This document shows positions 13,724-19,610 of a stretch of 19,610 bases of DNA, in pieces (positions within the stretch are counted from its first letter, which is position 1; each line of letters opens with the position of its first letter). The notes beneath the pieces were generated by a model. It saw only the letters and a list, made by a program, of their open reading frames with translations. It searched no databases and was not told the origin of the DNA. Source of the DNA: Deltaproteobacteria bacterium (lineage in GTDB: Bacteria; Desulfobacterota; Syntrophia; Syntrophales; UBA5619); assembly GCA_026388345.1 (NCBI GenBank), contig JAPLJY010000008.1, forward strand, positions 1 through 19,610, written 5' to 3'. A program made the translations under genes and the position numbers.

Positions 13724-15253
13724 TCATGCGGCCGCCGTTTTCCCCGCCCGGTATTTCATCCAGAGGATGCGGAATAGGGGCGAGAAGAGGGAGACGAGGG
13801 CAAGGACGGTCAACACGCCGGAGATGGGACGGGTGAAGAAGATCGCCATGCTCCCGTGGGAGATCGTCAGCGATTGGCGGAGCGACATCTCCACCATGGG
13901 CCCGAGGACCAGAGCCAGGACCATCGGCGCCGGCGGATAATCGAGCTTCCTCATCAAATAGCCGGCCACGCCGAAGAAGAACATGACCCACATGTCGAAG
14001 ATGTTGTTGTCCGTTGCAAATACGCCTACGGCCGAGATCGTGATGATCAGCGGCATCAGGATCTTGTAGGGGACCTTGAGGAGGCGGACCCAGATGCCGA
14101 TCATCGGCATATTCAGGATGACAAGCATCACGTTGCCGATGTACATGCTGGCAATGAGCCCCCAGACGAAGTCGGGGTGCGTCGAGAAGAGGAGCGGTCC
14201 GGGACGCAGCCCGTGGATGAGCAGCGCCCCCAGCAGAACCGCCGTTGTCCCCGATCCGGGGATGCCCAGCGTCAGCAGCGATACCATCGCGCCGCCGGCG
14301 GCCGAATTGTTCGCCCCCTCCGGGGCCGCCACCCCTTCGATCACCCCCGTTCCGAACTTCTCCGGGTGCTTGCTCACCTTCTTCTCCACGGCGTAGGCCA
14401 TGAACGAGGCGATCGTCGCCCCCGCCCCCGGGAGCACGCCGATGAAAAACCCGATGATCGAGCCCCGCCAGATCGCCCCGAAAGAGTCCTTCCAGTCCTG
14501 GCGGTTCGGAAAGAGACTCCGAAAGTTCAGCTTTGCCTCCGTGAAGATCTGTTGCATCGGCTCCTCGATGTTCACCAGGACCTCCGAGGCGGCAAAGAGC
14601 CCCACCGCCATGCCGATGAAACCGACCCCGTCCAGAAGGTTCATGTTGTCAAAGGTGAACCGGGCCACACCGCTGATTGCATCGATCCCGACGCAGGCGA
14701 CCAGCAGCCCGAGGACACCGCTGATGAGACCCTTGAGGGGAGAATCACCGCCCAGAGAGGTGACGAGTGTCAGCCCCATGAAGGTGAGCGCAAAATATTC
14801 CGGCGGACCGAATGAGACGGCATAATCGGCCAGGGGCGGTGCGATGAACGTCAGCATCAGGACTGCAAACGTGCCCGCAATGAATGAGGATAGGGCCGCC
14901 ATTCCCAGCGCCGGTCCCGGTCGTCCGTTTTTGGCCATCTGGTAGCCGTCGAGCGTCGTCATGACCGAGGCGGACTCCCCGGGCACGTTGAGGAGAATCG
15001 ACGTCGTCGATCCCCCGTACATTGCCCCGTAATAGACCCCTGCCATGGTGATGATCGCCGTTGTCGCACTCATCCCGAAGGTGATCGGGATCAGAATCGC
15101 CACCCCCGTCGTCGGTCCGATCCCCGGCAGCACCCCGATCAGTGTCCCGATCAGCACCCCGACGAAGCAGAAAAGGAGATTCTCCCAGGTGGTGGCGACC
15201 TGAAATCCCAGAATGATGTTATGAAATATGTCCAAGATAATTTCTCCCACCAT
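13724..15253 (-). CDS. tctA: Tripartite tricarboxylate transporter, large permease TctA
   Basis: This is the large (about 12-helix) inner-membrane subunit of a TTT-family secondary transporter that takes up carboxylates delivered by a periplasmic binding protein. The 509-residue product carries the doubled TctA signature: 'GVLPGIGPTTGVAILIPITF' near residues 40-59 and 'GVLPGAGATIASFMAYAVEK' near 272-291. Further blocks include 'YYGAMYGGSTTSILLNVPGE'. The length is normal and no break is seen. ATG 15253 starts 2 nt after the tctB stop, with only a poor ribosome site, so translational coupling to tctB is likely. The upstream open frame is antisense or shadow. The substrate is not readable; TTT systems serve citrate, tartrate, terephthalate and other acids. 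Confidence 0.95.
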   Translation of the reverse strand: MVGEIILDIFHNIILGFQVATTWENLLFCFVGVLIGTLIGVLPGIGPTTGVAILIPITFGMSATTAIITMAGVYYGAMYGGSTTSILLNVPGESASVMTTLDGYQMAKNGRPGPALGMAALSSFIAGTFAVLMLTFIAPPLADYAVSFGPPEYFALTFMGLTLVTSLGGDSPLKGLISGVLGLLVACVGIDAISGVARFTFDNMNLLDGVGFIGMAVGLFAASEVLVNIEEPMQQIFTEAKLNFRSLFPNRQDWKDSFGAIWRGSIIGFFIGVLPGAGATIASFMAYAVEKKVSKHPEKFGTGVIEGVAAPEGANNSAAGGAMVSLLTLGIPGSGTTAVLLGALLIHGLRPGPLLFSTHPDFVWGLIASMYIGNVMLVILNMPMIGIWVRLLKVPYKILMPLIITISAVGVFATDNNIFDMWVMFFFGVAGYLMRKLDYPPAPMVLALVLGPMVEMSLRQSLTISHGSMAIFFTRPISGVLTVLALVSLFSPLFRILWMKYRAGKTAAA

Positions 15254-15255
15254 GC

Positions 15256-15717
15256 CTAAAACCCGAACATGTTCGAGGGCAATGTGATCCCCAGCAGGAC
15301 CTGGAAGATAACGTAGAGCCCCACTGTCGTCGATACTGCAACCATGATCGTCATCGGCCACTTCTCGCGTTCCACGATCCCAAGCAGAAAAGTTACATAC
15401 AGAAAGGTGTCCACCAGATATCCCAGGACCTCGATCAGTACGATATAGACCGCGAGTCCCCCCAGAACCCCTCCGATCGCGATGATCGCCCTCTTCCCCG
15501 GGAAGGGGGACTTGATCTCCTTCCCGGTCGCCTCACGGCGCCAGGCCGTTGCAAGCAGGATCAGCGCCAGGACCGCCAGGATCAAGCCGATCCAGAAGGG
15601 GAGGAATCCCGACCCCGGACCGAACGTCGCCGACGGCGGCATCCGCCAGGACTCCCAAGTCACGTATCCGGAAAGCAACAAAAGAAGAATGCCGGTAATC
15701 AAGTCCGCTTTTTTCAT
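15256..15717 (-). CDS. tctB: Tripartite tricarboxylate transporter, small permease TctB
   Basis: The 153-residue product has the four-helix TctB layout: helix 1 'DLITGILLLLLSGYVTW' (about 4-20), helix 2 'FLPFWIGLILAVLALILLAT' (about 39-58), a polar loop, then two C-terminal hydrophobic stretches including 'VAVYIVLIEVLGYLVDTFLYV'-like sequence (about 89-110) and 'TIMVAVSTTVGLYVIFQVLL' (about 121-140). The 'GPGSGFLPFW' loop is characteristic of TctB. ATG 15717 is preceded by AGGTGAGG; the frame remains open upstream but passes through the terminator-like hairpin and has no signal. It lies between tctC and tctA, the usual order. Confidence 0.9.
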   Translation of the reverse strand: MKKADLITGILLLLLSGYVTWESWRMPPSATFGPGSGFLPFWIGLILAVLALILLATAWRREATGKEIKSPFPGKRAIIAIGGVLGGLAVYIVLIEVLGYLVDTFLYVTFLLGIVEREKWPMTIMVAVSTTVGLYVIFQVLLGITLPSNMFGF

Positions 15718-15850
15718 CAGCCGCCTCACCTTTCCACACCCTTCGCTCCCCTGCCTGCAGGAAGGAAGTCTTCCGGTACAATATCGATTGGGTTTCGCGC
15801 CCGCCGTTTCCGGTGAAGGGAAGGAGGGGAGCAAACTCCCGGTCGTAAAA

Positions 15851-15880
15851 GGCGGGGGCGCGCAAATCCGCGCCCCCGCC
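15851..15880 (-). terminator. Terminator-like hairpin in the tctC-tctB gap
   Basis: GGCGGGGGCGCG and CGCGCCCCCGCC form a perfect 12-bp stem with a six-base loop. Read on the minus strand, the stem is followed by CTTTTACG, a short U-tract. It sits 25 nt after the tctC stop and well before tctB, so it probably ends or attenuates part of the transcripts and stabilises the tctC 3' end. That would make more binding protein than permease. A perfect 12-bp palindrome CCACTGCAGTGG lies just before it at 15893-15904. Confidence 0.75.
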
Positions 15881-15904
15881 GAAATGGTCAAGCCACTGCA
15901 GTGG

Positions 15905-16885
15905 TTACTTCTTCTTGATCAGGTTCATGTCCTTGAGGATGAGGGCGTACTTGCCGTTCCACTCATCGAGGAACTTCCCGAAGGCCGCCCCGTCCATCCA
16001 CGCCTCGGAGAGCATGTTGTCTTTGCAGTACTTCTTGAAGGTTTCGGTCTTTGTGTATTTGAAGAACGCCTCTTCGAGGACCTTCCTCGCGTCCGCCGGG
16101 ATGTCCGCCGGGGCGCAGAGGCCGCGGTTCTGGACATAGATGGCGTTGATCCCCTGCTCCTTCATCGTGGGGATCTCAAGGGAGGCGGCCAGACGCTTCT
16201 CGGCAAAGACGCCGAGGATCTTGACCTTGCCCGCCTTGTAGAGCTCCAGCGCCTCGCCGGGGTTCGTGATCGCCATGTCGATGTGGCCGCCGAGGAGGGC
16301 CGCGTTGACCTCGCCGCCGCCGTTGAAGACGATGAAGTTGAACTTGACGCCGGCCGCCTTCTCGATCAGGTAGGCGCAGATGGAGTCGGAGGAGCCGAGC
16401 TGCGTCCCGCCGACGGTAATCTTCTGCGGATTGGCCTTGGCAAAGTCGATTATCTCCCTCATCGATTTCAATTTTGAATTGGGGCCGACCATCAGCATGT
16501 ATTCGTCAAAGGCGAAGTTGGCGATGGGGGTGAAGTCCTTGAGCCCCACCGGGGTCAGACCCATCAGGGGCGTGGTCATGAAACTGGTAACCGCGGTGAC
16601 GAGGTAGTAGGGATCCTTCTTCTTGCCGGCCACGTAGGCGAAGGCGATGGCGCCGCTTCCGCCGGTCTTGTTCTCGACGATGATCGGCTGGGGAAGGAGC
16701 TTGTCCTTCTCAATCGCCGAAGCCAGGGTCCTCGCAAAGATATCGCTTCCGCCGCCGGCGCCCGCATGGACGACCATCGTGATGGGTTTTTCAGGATACT
16801 TTCCGGCGCCCAGGGCATTTCCCATCCCAATCGCGACAAATAAGACAACCAAAAACAATACAGACAACTTGGACAGGTTTTTCAT
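15905..16885 (-). CDS. tctC: Tripartite tricarboxylate transporter substrate-binding protein TctC
   Basis: This is the periplasmic binding component of the TTT system. The 326-residue product has a signal peptide (1-26, cleavage near 'ALGA') followed by the family start 'YPEKPITMVVHAGAGGGSDIFAR' with the glycine-rich ligand loop (about 30-52). Later come 'VENKTGGSGAIAFAYVA' (about 70-86), 'ITVGGTQLGSSDS' (ligand-contact loop) and a C-terminal helix 'KFLDEWNGKYALILKDMNL'. The length is typical. GGAGG lies 6 nt before ATG 16885. It is the first transport gene and follows the GntR regulator by 105 nt. The ligand is unknown; Bug-type proteins of this family bind many carboxylates, amides and aromatics. 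Confidence 0.95.
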   Translation of the reverse strand: MKNLSKLSVLFLVVLFVAIGMGNALGAGKYPEKPITMVVHAGAGGGSDIFARTLASAIEKDKLLPQPIIVENKTGGSGAIAFAYVAGKKKDPYYLVTAVTSFMTTPLMGLTPVGLKDFTPIANFAFDEYMLMVGPNSKLKSMREIIDFAKANPQKITVGGTQLGSSDSICAYLIEKAAGVKFNFIVFNGGGEVNAALLGGHIDMAITNPGEALELYKAGKVKILGVFAEKRLAASLEIPTMKEQGINAIYVQNRGLCAPADIPADARKVLEEAFFKYTKTETFKKYCKDNMLSEAWMDGAAFGKFLDEWNGKYALILKDMNLIKKK

Positions 16886-16990
16886 TCTTTTCCTCCATAA
16901 TCGTTCCGATGCGCAGCAGGGGCCAACATAGCCCTTCCGCGGCCGGACAGTAGATGGGACATCTCAAGAAAACCGATACCCGCTCTTTGT

Positions 16991-17794
16991 TCAGCGAATC
17001 CTGTCTTGATCACTCCCTTTGCCTTCTTCATTGCGGTTTGATTTGCCGTTCAAATCGGTATGGTTCTCGTCATTCCGGTTGTAGATCTGTTCGATCTGGA
17101 TATCGAAGTGAATCTCCAGTTCGCGGATCGTCCTTGCGGTATCCCGATTGGCGATCGCCTTCACGATCCGGTCGTGGATGTCCAGCATCAGCTCGATCCG
17201 GGAAGGGTCATCCCGGAAGTATTCCCGGCGCATGTTGATCCAGAGGGGCTGAATGGTCAGGTCGAGGAGTTTTTCCATGATCCCTTCAATGACACGGTTC
17301 TTTGTGGCCCGGGCGATGGCGAGGTGAAATTCCTTCCCATAGCGGAGGTATTCTTCGAGATCCCCCCGGCGGCCGCGTTCGCACTTTTCATCCCAGGCAT
17401 CCTTCAACGCGATGAGGTCGGCGTCCGTCGCGACCTGAATAGCGAGTTGCGCCGCACCGATCTCCATGGCCTTGCGGGCCTGCATGTTTTCGTAGGGGCT
17501 GTCGCATTCCTCCAGGACGGTCAGGGCCTGGCGTTTGAGATCTTCAGTCGCCAAAGGGGCGGAGACGTAGGTGCCGTCGCCGGGGCGGCTTTCGAGGATG
17601 CCGACGATCTGTAGCGCGCTGATCGCCTCGCGCAGGGATGGGCGGCTGACGCCCATCTGTTCGCTGATGACCCGCTCCGACGGCAGTTTGCTCCCCGTCT
17701 TGTAGCGGCCGGTGTTGATCATCCGCAGGATCTGGTCGGCGATGAACGAACTCTTCTTCTTGAACCGGGTTTGGGCTACCTTTTCGAAAGTCAT
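16991..17794 (-). CDS. FadR-subfamily (FCD domain) GntR transcriptional regulator
   Basis: Start ATG 17794 is chosen over an upstream in-frame ATG (17866) because GAGGGA lies 5 nt before it and the longer version would swallow the promoter region. The 267-residue product has an N-terminal winged helix (about 15-79) with 'LPSERVISEQMGVSRPSLREAI' (37-58) and wing 'SRPGDGTYV'. An all-helical FCD ligand domain (about 100-236) follows, whose metal-binding histidines are visible as H157 ('EFHLA'), H207 ('DIHDRI') and H229 ('EIHFD'). FCD regulators usually repress uptake and catabolic genes until a carboxylate or sugar acid binds. Placed directly upstream of tctCBA and divergent from a membrane-protein gene, it probably senses the imported acid. 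The C-terminal 30 residues are Asn/Asp/Lys-rich and probably disordered. Confidence 0.92.
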   Translation of the reverse strand: MTFEKVAQTRFKKKSSFIADQILRMINTGRYKTGSKLPSERVISEQMGVSRPSLREAISALQIVGILESRPGDGTYVSAPLATEDLKRQALTVLEECDSPYENMQARKAMEIGAAQLAIQVATDADLIALKDAWDEKCERGRRGDLEEYLRYGKEFHLAIARATKNRVIEGIMEKLLDLTIQPLWINMRREYFRDDPSRIELMLDIHDRIVKAIANRDTARTIRELEIHFDIQIEQIYNRNDENHTDLNGKSNRNEEGKGSDQDRIR

Positions 17795-17805
17795 CCGTTC
17801 CCTCG

Positions 17806-17847
17806 AAATTGGTCTGACCGGTAAGACTGGATAGCCGTCATTACCGG
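17806..17847. promoter_or_regulatory. Probable GntR/FadR-type operator and overlapping inverted repeat
   Basis: ATTGGTC-T-GACCGGT (17808-17822) is an imperfect dyad with a perfect GGTC/GACC core, close to the FadR-type consensus TGGTCNGACCA. It lies 14 nt or more upstream of the regulator's start codon. A second inverted repeat overlaps it: CCGGTAA (17818-17824) and TTACCGG (17841-17847). A weak minus-strand -35 (TTGACT, complement of 17861-17866) lies upstream, so binding here would block the regulator's own promoter. Autoregulation is inference. Confidence 0.5.
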
Positions 17848-17891
17848 AGCGGAAAGGGGAAGTCAAGGAGAAAATGATAACAAAAAGAGTC

Positions 17892-17920
17892 TTGACGGCC
17901 TACGTGATTTTCTGCATAGT
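17892..17920 (+). promoter_or_regulatory. Candidate sigma-70 promoter for the divergent membrane-protein gene
   Basis: TTGACG (17892-17897), 17-nt spacer, CATAGT (17915-17920). The -35 matches five of six consensus bases and the -10 four of six. TTGACGG recurs at 17933-17939, 41 nt downstream. The region is AT-rich, as expected of a promoter. No experimental support. Confidence 0.35.
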
Positions 17921-17974
17921 TTCAGCATCTTTTTGACGGATCCGGCAATATATTATCAAAAGGAGGTGCAACCG

Positions 17975-18076
17975 ATGCCGACACAAGCTTCACAGGCTGC
18001 CCTGAACGGGCTGCGGGACCTGACGATGATCAAATGGTACGTAATCCCTCTGCTGGCCATCGTCATCTATATCTAG
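17975..18076 (+). CDS. N-terminal 33 codons of a membrane protein, ending at an in-frame TAG
   Basis: A perfect AGGAGG (17961-17966) sits 8 nt before ATG 17975, the best ribosome-binding site on the plus strand of this half. The 33-residue peptide has an amphipathic start and a hydrophobic segment 'MIKWYVIPLLAIVIYI' (18-33), then TAG at 18074-18076. The next frame (18077 onward) continues in the same phase with no gap. I recall homologous membrane proteins in anaerobes where a similar segment continues without a break, with a Tyr near this point, so TAG probably replaced TAC. It may be the 5' part of a broken gene, a recoded or read-through gene, or a sequence error. A separate small membrane peptide is less likely. 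Confidence 0.6.
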   Translation: MPTQASQAALNGLRDLTMIKWYVIPLLAIVIYI

Positions 18077-18631
18077 GTGACGGAAATGAAGAAGGCCAGA
18101 GAGACGGGGAACTGGAACGCCATCTTCGCAGGCCTTACCGTTTTCGGCATGGATTTCTTCAATGAGACCTGGAACGGCTGGGTATTCCATTTCACCAACT
18201 ATTCAGCCTTCTGGACGACCCCTGGTGACACGGCTCTGAGAACCATGATCGGGTGGAACATCGAGATCATGTTCATGTTTGCCATCTCCGGGATCATCTA
18301 CTACCATACCCTTGCAGAGAAAAAAGAAGACAGGATACTGGGGGTTCCGAACCGGTGGTTCTGGGCGATCGGCTACTCGGTCTTCTGCGTTTTGGTGGAA
18401 TGTCTGCTGAACATCGGCGGGCACCTCGTCTGGGAATACTCCTTCTGGAAACTCTCATTCGGCGGCGTCTGGCTGATTTTCCTCATCGGGTATTTCCATT
18501 TTTACGTGGCGGCCATCCTCGTCATCGGCATGAAAACGGACCGCGGCAAGATCGCGGCGATCGGCCTGATCTACAGCGTTCCCATCATCATGAACATCAT
18601 CGGCAAGGGGATCTTTCACTGGGCCTATTGA
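18077..18631 (+). CDS. Polytopic membrane protein of unknown function (main part, continuing past the in-frame TAG)
   Basis: The frame continues from the 33-codon piece. If translated separately, GTG 18077 or, better, ATG 18086 (AGGTGA 5 nt upstream, overlapping the TAG) could serve as the start. About five hydrophobic helices are visible: 'AIFAGLTVFGMDFFNETWN', 'IGWNIEIMFMFAISGIIYY', 'FWAIGYSVFCVLVECLLNIGG', 'VWLIFLIGYFHFYVAAILV' and 'IGLIYSVPIIMNIIGKG'. Many Trp, Asn and Glu residues lie within membrane segments ('FFNETWNGWVFHF', 'LVECLLNIGGHLVWEY'), suggesting a polar pocket. I do not recognise a named family or function. It is divergent from the GntR regulator and may be under its control. 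With the N-terminal piece the product would be 218 residues and six helices. Confidence 0.75.
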   Translation: MTEMKKARETGNWNAIFAGLTVFGMDFFNETWNGWVFHFTNYSAFWTTPGDTALRTMIGWNIEIMFMFAISGIIYYHTLAEKKEDRILGVPNRWFWAIGYSVFCVLVECLLNIGGHLVWEYSFWKLSFGGVWLIFLIGYFHFYVAAILVIGMKTDRGKIAAIGLIYSVPIIMNIIGKGIFHWAY

Positions 18632-18663
18632 GGGGTCCAGGCTGAAAGGGCAGGTTGTGCAGG

Positions 18664-18687
18664 CGCCGCCGCATCAGACGGCGGGCG
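18664..18687 (+). terminator. Weak hairpin after the membrane-protein gene
   Basis: CGCCGCCG and CGGCGGGCG pair over eight base pairs with one bulged G and a seven-base loop, 32 nt after the stop at 18631. No T-run follows on the plus strand, so this is at most a poor or Rho-assisted terminator. Confidence 0.3.
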
Positions 18688-18789
18688 TGAACATTCGGGC
18701 GTCATTCTCACGGGGACGCATGCAGTACCCGGATGGGGAGGGAAGGGTCGTTTATTTCCCTTTCAAGAGGTGGAGATGGTCAGAAAACG

Positions 18790-18811
18790 GGGCGGGCTTG
18801 AAGGCCCGCCC
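18790..18811 (-). terminator. Rho-independent terminator of the thiolase gene
   Basis: GGGCGGGC (18790-18797) and GCCCGCCC (18804-18811) form a perfect 8-bp stem with a six-base loop, 11 nt after the thiolase stop. On the minus strand the stem is followed by CGTTTTCTG, a U-tract, which fits intrinsic termination of leftward transcription. Confidence 0.75.
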
Positions 18812-18822
18812 TGAAATTCCGA

Positions 18823-19610
18823 TCAGCACATCTCCAGCACGGTGGCCAGCGATACGCCGCCGCCGCCGCAGAGCGTCGCCATGCCGAGGGTCTTTCCCCG
18901 TTTCTTCATCGCATGGAGGAGGGTGACCATGATCCGGCAGCCCGTGGAACCCACGGGATGGCCGAGACCGACGCCCGAGCCGTTGACGTTCGTCAATTCG
19001 CGGTTGAGGCCAAGCTCCCGCTCGCAGCCCAGGTACTGGGCGGCGAAGGCCTCGTTCACCTCGATCAGTTCGAAGTCGTTCAGTTTCATGCCCGATCTGA
19101 GGAGGAGATTCCGGACAGCCGGGACGGGGCTCAGTCCCATGACGGAGGGATGGCAGCCGCCGCGGCCGATCGCCCTGATCCGGGCGAGGGGCTTCAGACC
19201 GAGCTCTGTTGCCTTTTCAGCGGACATGATGATCATGGCGCTCGCCCCGTCATTCACGCCGGAGGAGTTTCCCGCCGTGACCTTGCCGGTTTTGGGAACG
19301 AAGGCGGCGGGAAGGGCCGCGAGGTCGGCTGCCGTCAGGCCGGGGCGGAAATGTTCATCCTTCGAAAAGATCACGGGCGGCTTTCCTTTCCGCTGAGGGA
19401 TCTCCACGGGAACGATCTCCTCCCGGAAATCCCCTTCCTTTGTGGCCCTCTCGGCGTTGTTGTGGCTCCGCAGGGCGACCTCGTCGATCTCCTCCCGGCT
19501 GAGGTTATACATCTGGGCGATCAGCTCGGCGGTGACCCCCATGATGTAGGGCTTGCCGCGGAAGAGCTCGACCACGCCTCCCTCCTTCACCGGGCCTTTC
19601 TCCAGGCCGG
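18823..19610 (-). CDS. Acetyl-CoA C-acetyltransferase (thiolase), C-terminal part, truncated by window edge
   Basis: The frame runs off the right edge, so only about 262 C-terminal residues are seen. The internal GTG at 19590 is not a real start, since 'GLEKGP' precedes it in frame. Thiolases interconvert two acetyl-CoA and acetoacetyl-CoA, or cleave longer 3-ketoacyl-CoAs. Family blocks present are 'GNSSGVNDGASAMIIMS', 'EVNEAFAAQYLG' (oxyanion Asn), 'NVNGSGVGLGHPVGSTGCRI' with the catalytic His, and 'MATLCGGGGVSLA' with the acid/base Cys (codon 18868-18870). The nucleophilic Cys of the N-terminal half lies outside the window. The Cys block reads C-GGGG rather than the common C-x-GGGMG, a minor variant. 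The gene ends 11 nt before its terminator and converges on the membrane-protein gene. Substrate chain length cannot be told. Confidence 0.93.
   Translation of the reverse strand, partial: GLEKGPVKEGGVVELFRGKPYIMGVTAELIAQMYNLSREEIDEVALRSHNNAERATKEGDFREEIVPVEIPQRKGKPPVIFSKDEHFRPGLTAADLAALPAAFVPKTGKVTAGNSSGVNDGASAMIIMSAEKATELGLKPLARIRAIGRGGCHPSVMGLSPVPAVRNLLLRSGMKLNDFELIEVNEAFAAQYLGCERELGLNRELTNVNGSGVGLGHPVGSTGCRIMVTLLHAMKKRGKTLGMATLCGGGGVSLATVLEMC

Overview
The window looks like GC-rich chromosomal DNA of an anaerobic, probably syntrophic or sulfate-reducing deltaproteobacterium (Desulfobacterota, Syntrophus-like). The reasons are an ADP-forming acyl-CoA synthetase, a thiolase, a tripartite tricarboxylate (TTT) transporter, many ferredoxin-type [4Fe-4S] proteins and a carbon monoxide dehydrogenase relative, with nothing pointing to aerobic metabolism. 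The taxonomic call is inference from gene content. All alignments were made by eye against remembered family motifs; no search was run.

Layout. (1) 1-914, plus strand: the tail of the CoA-binding subunit and the complete ATP-grasp subunit of an ADP-forming acyl-CoA synthetase. (2) 952-3974, minus strand: an envelope/housekeeping group in the order LysM-NlpC/P60 peptidoglycan hydrolase, OmpA-type lipoprotein, RlmN. It is divergent from mtgA (4242-5108, plus), a peptidoglycan glycosyltransferase. (3) 5109-6060: an AT-richer island with a small membrane-protein gene on the minus strand. Its TAA stop lies inside a hairpin built like an integron attC site (5250-5316), so this is probably a stray gene cassette. 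(4) 6061-6813, minus: a TauE/SafE exporter, followed by two GC-rich hairpins. (5) 7072-17794, minus: the main feature, about eleven tightly spaced genes read from right to left. They are a FadR-type GntR regulator, TctC-TctB-TctA, a CooF-like four-cluster ferredoxin, a CooS/Ni-CODH-like protein that appears to have lost its C-cluster ligands, an FAD/NAD(P)H oxidoreductase, a second ferredoxin with an unrecognised C-terminal domain, a Cys/His-rich protein of unknown function, a 6-phosphogluconate-dehydrogenase-like oxidoreductase, and a TIM-barrel sugar isomerase/epimerase-like protein. (6) 17975-18631, plus: a divergent polytopic membrane protein whose frame is interrupted by one in-frame TAG. 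(7) 18823 to the window end, minus: the C-terminal part of an acetyl-CoA acetyltransferase.

How they may work together. The TTT system should import an unidentified carboxylate. The dehydrogenase and TIM-barrel enzyme would process it. The FAD oxidoreductase, the two ferredoxins and the CODH-like protein look like an electron-transfer module linking NAD(P)H to a low-potential Fe-S centre. The CooF-CooS-oxidoreductase gene order is familiar from CODH loci, but here the CooS homologue keeps the N-terminal B-cluster cysteines while most Ni-Fe-S C-cluster ligands are missing. That repurposed CODH scaffold inside a carboxylate-uptake operon is the best candidate for an undescribed system in the window.
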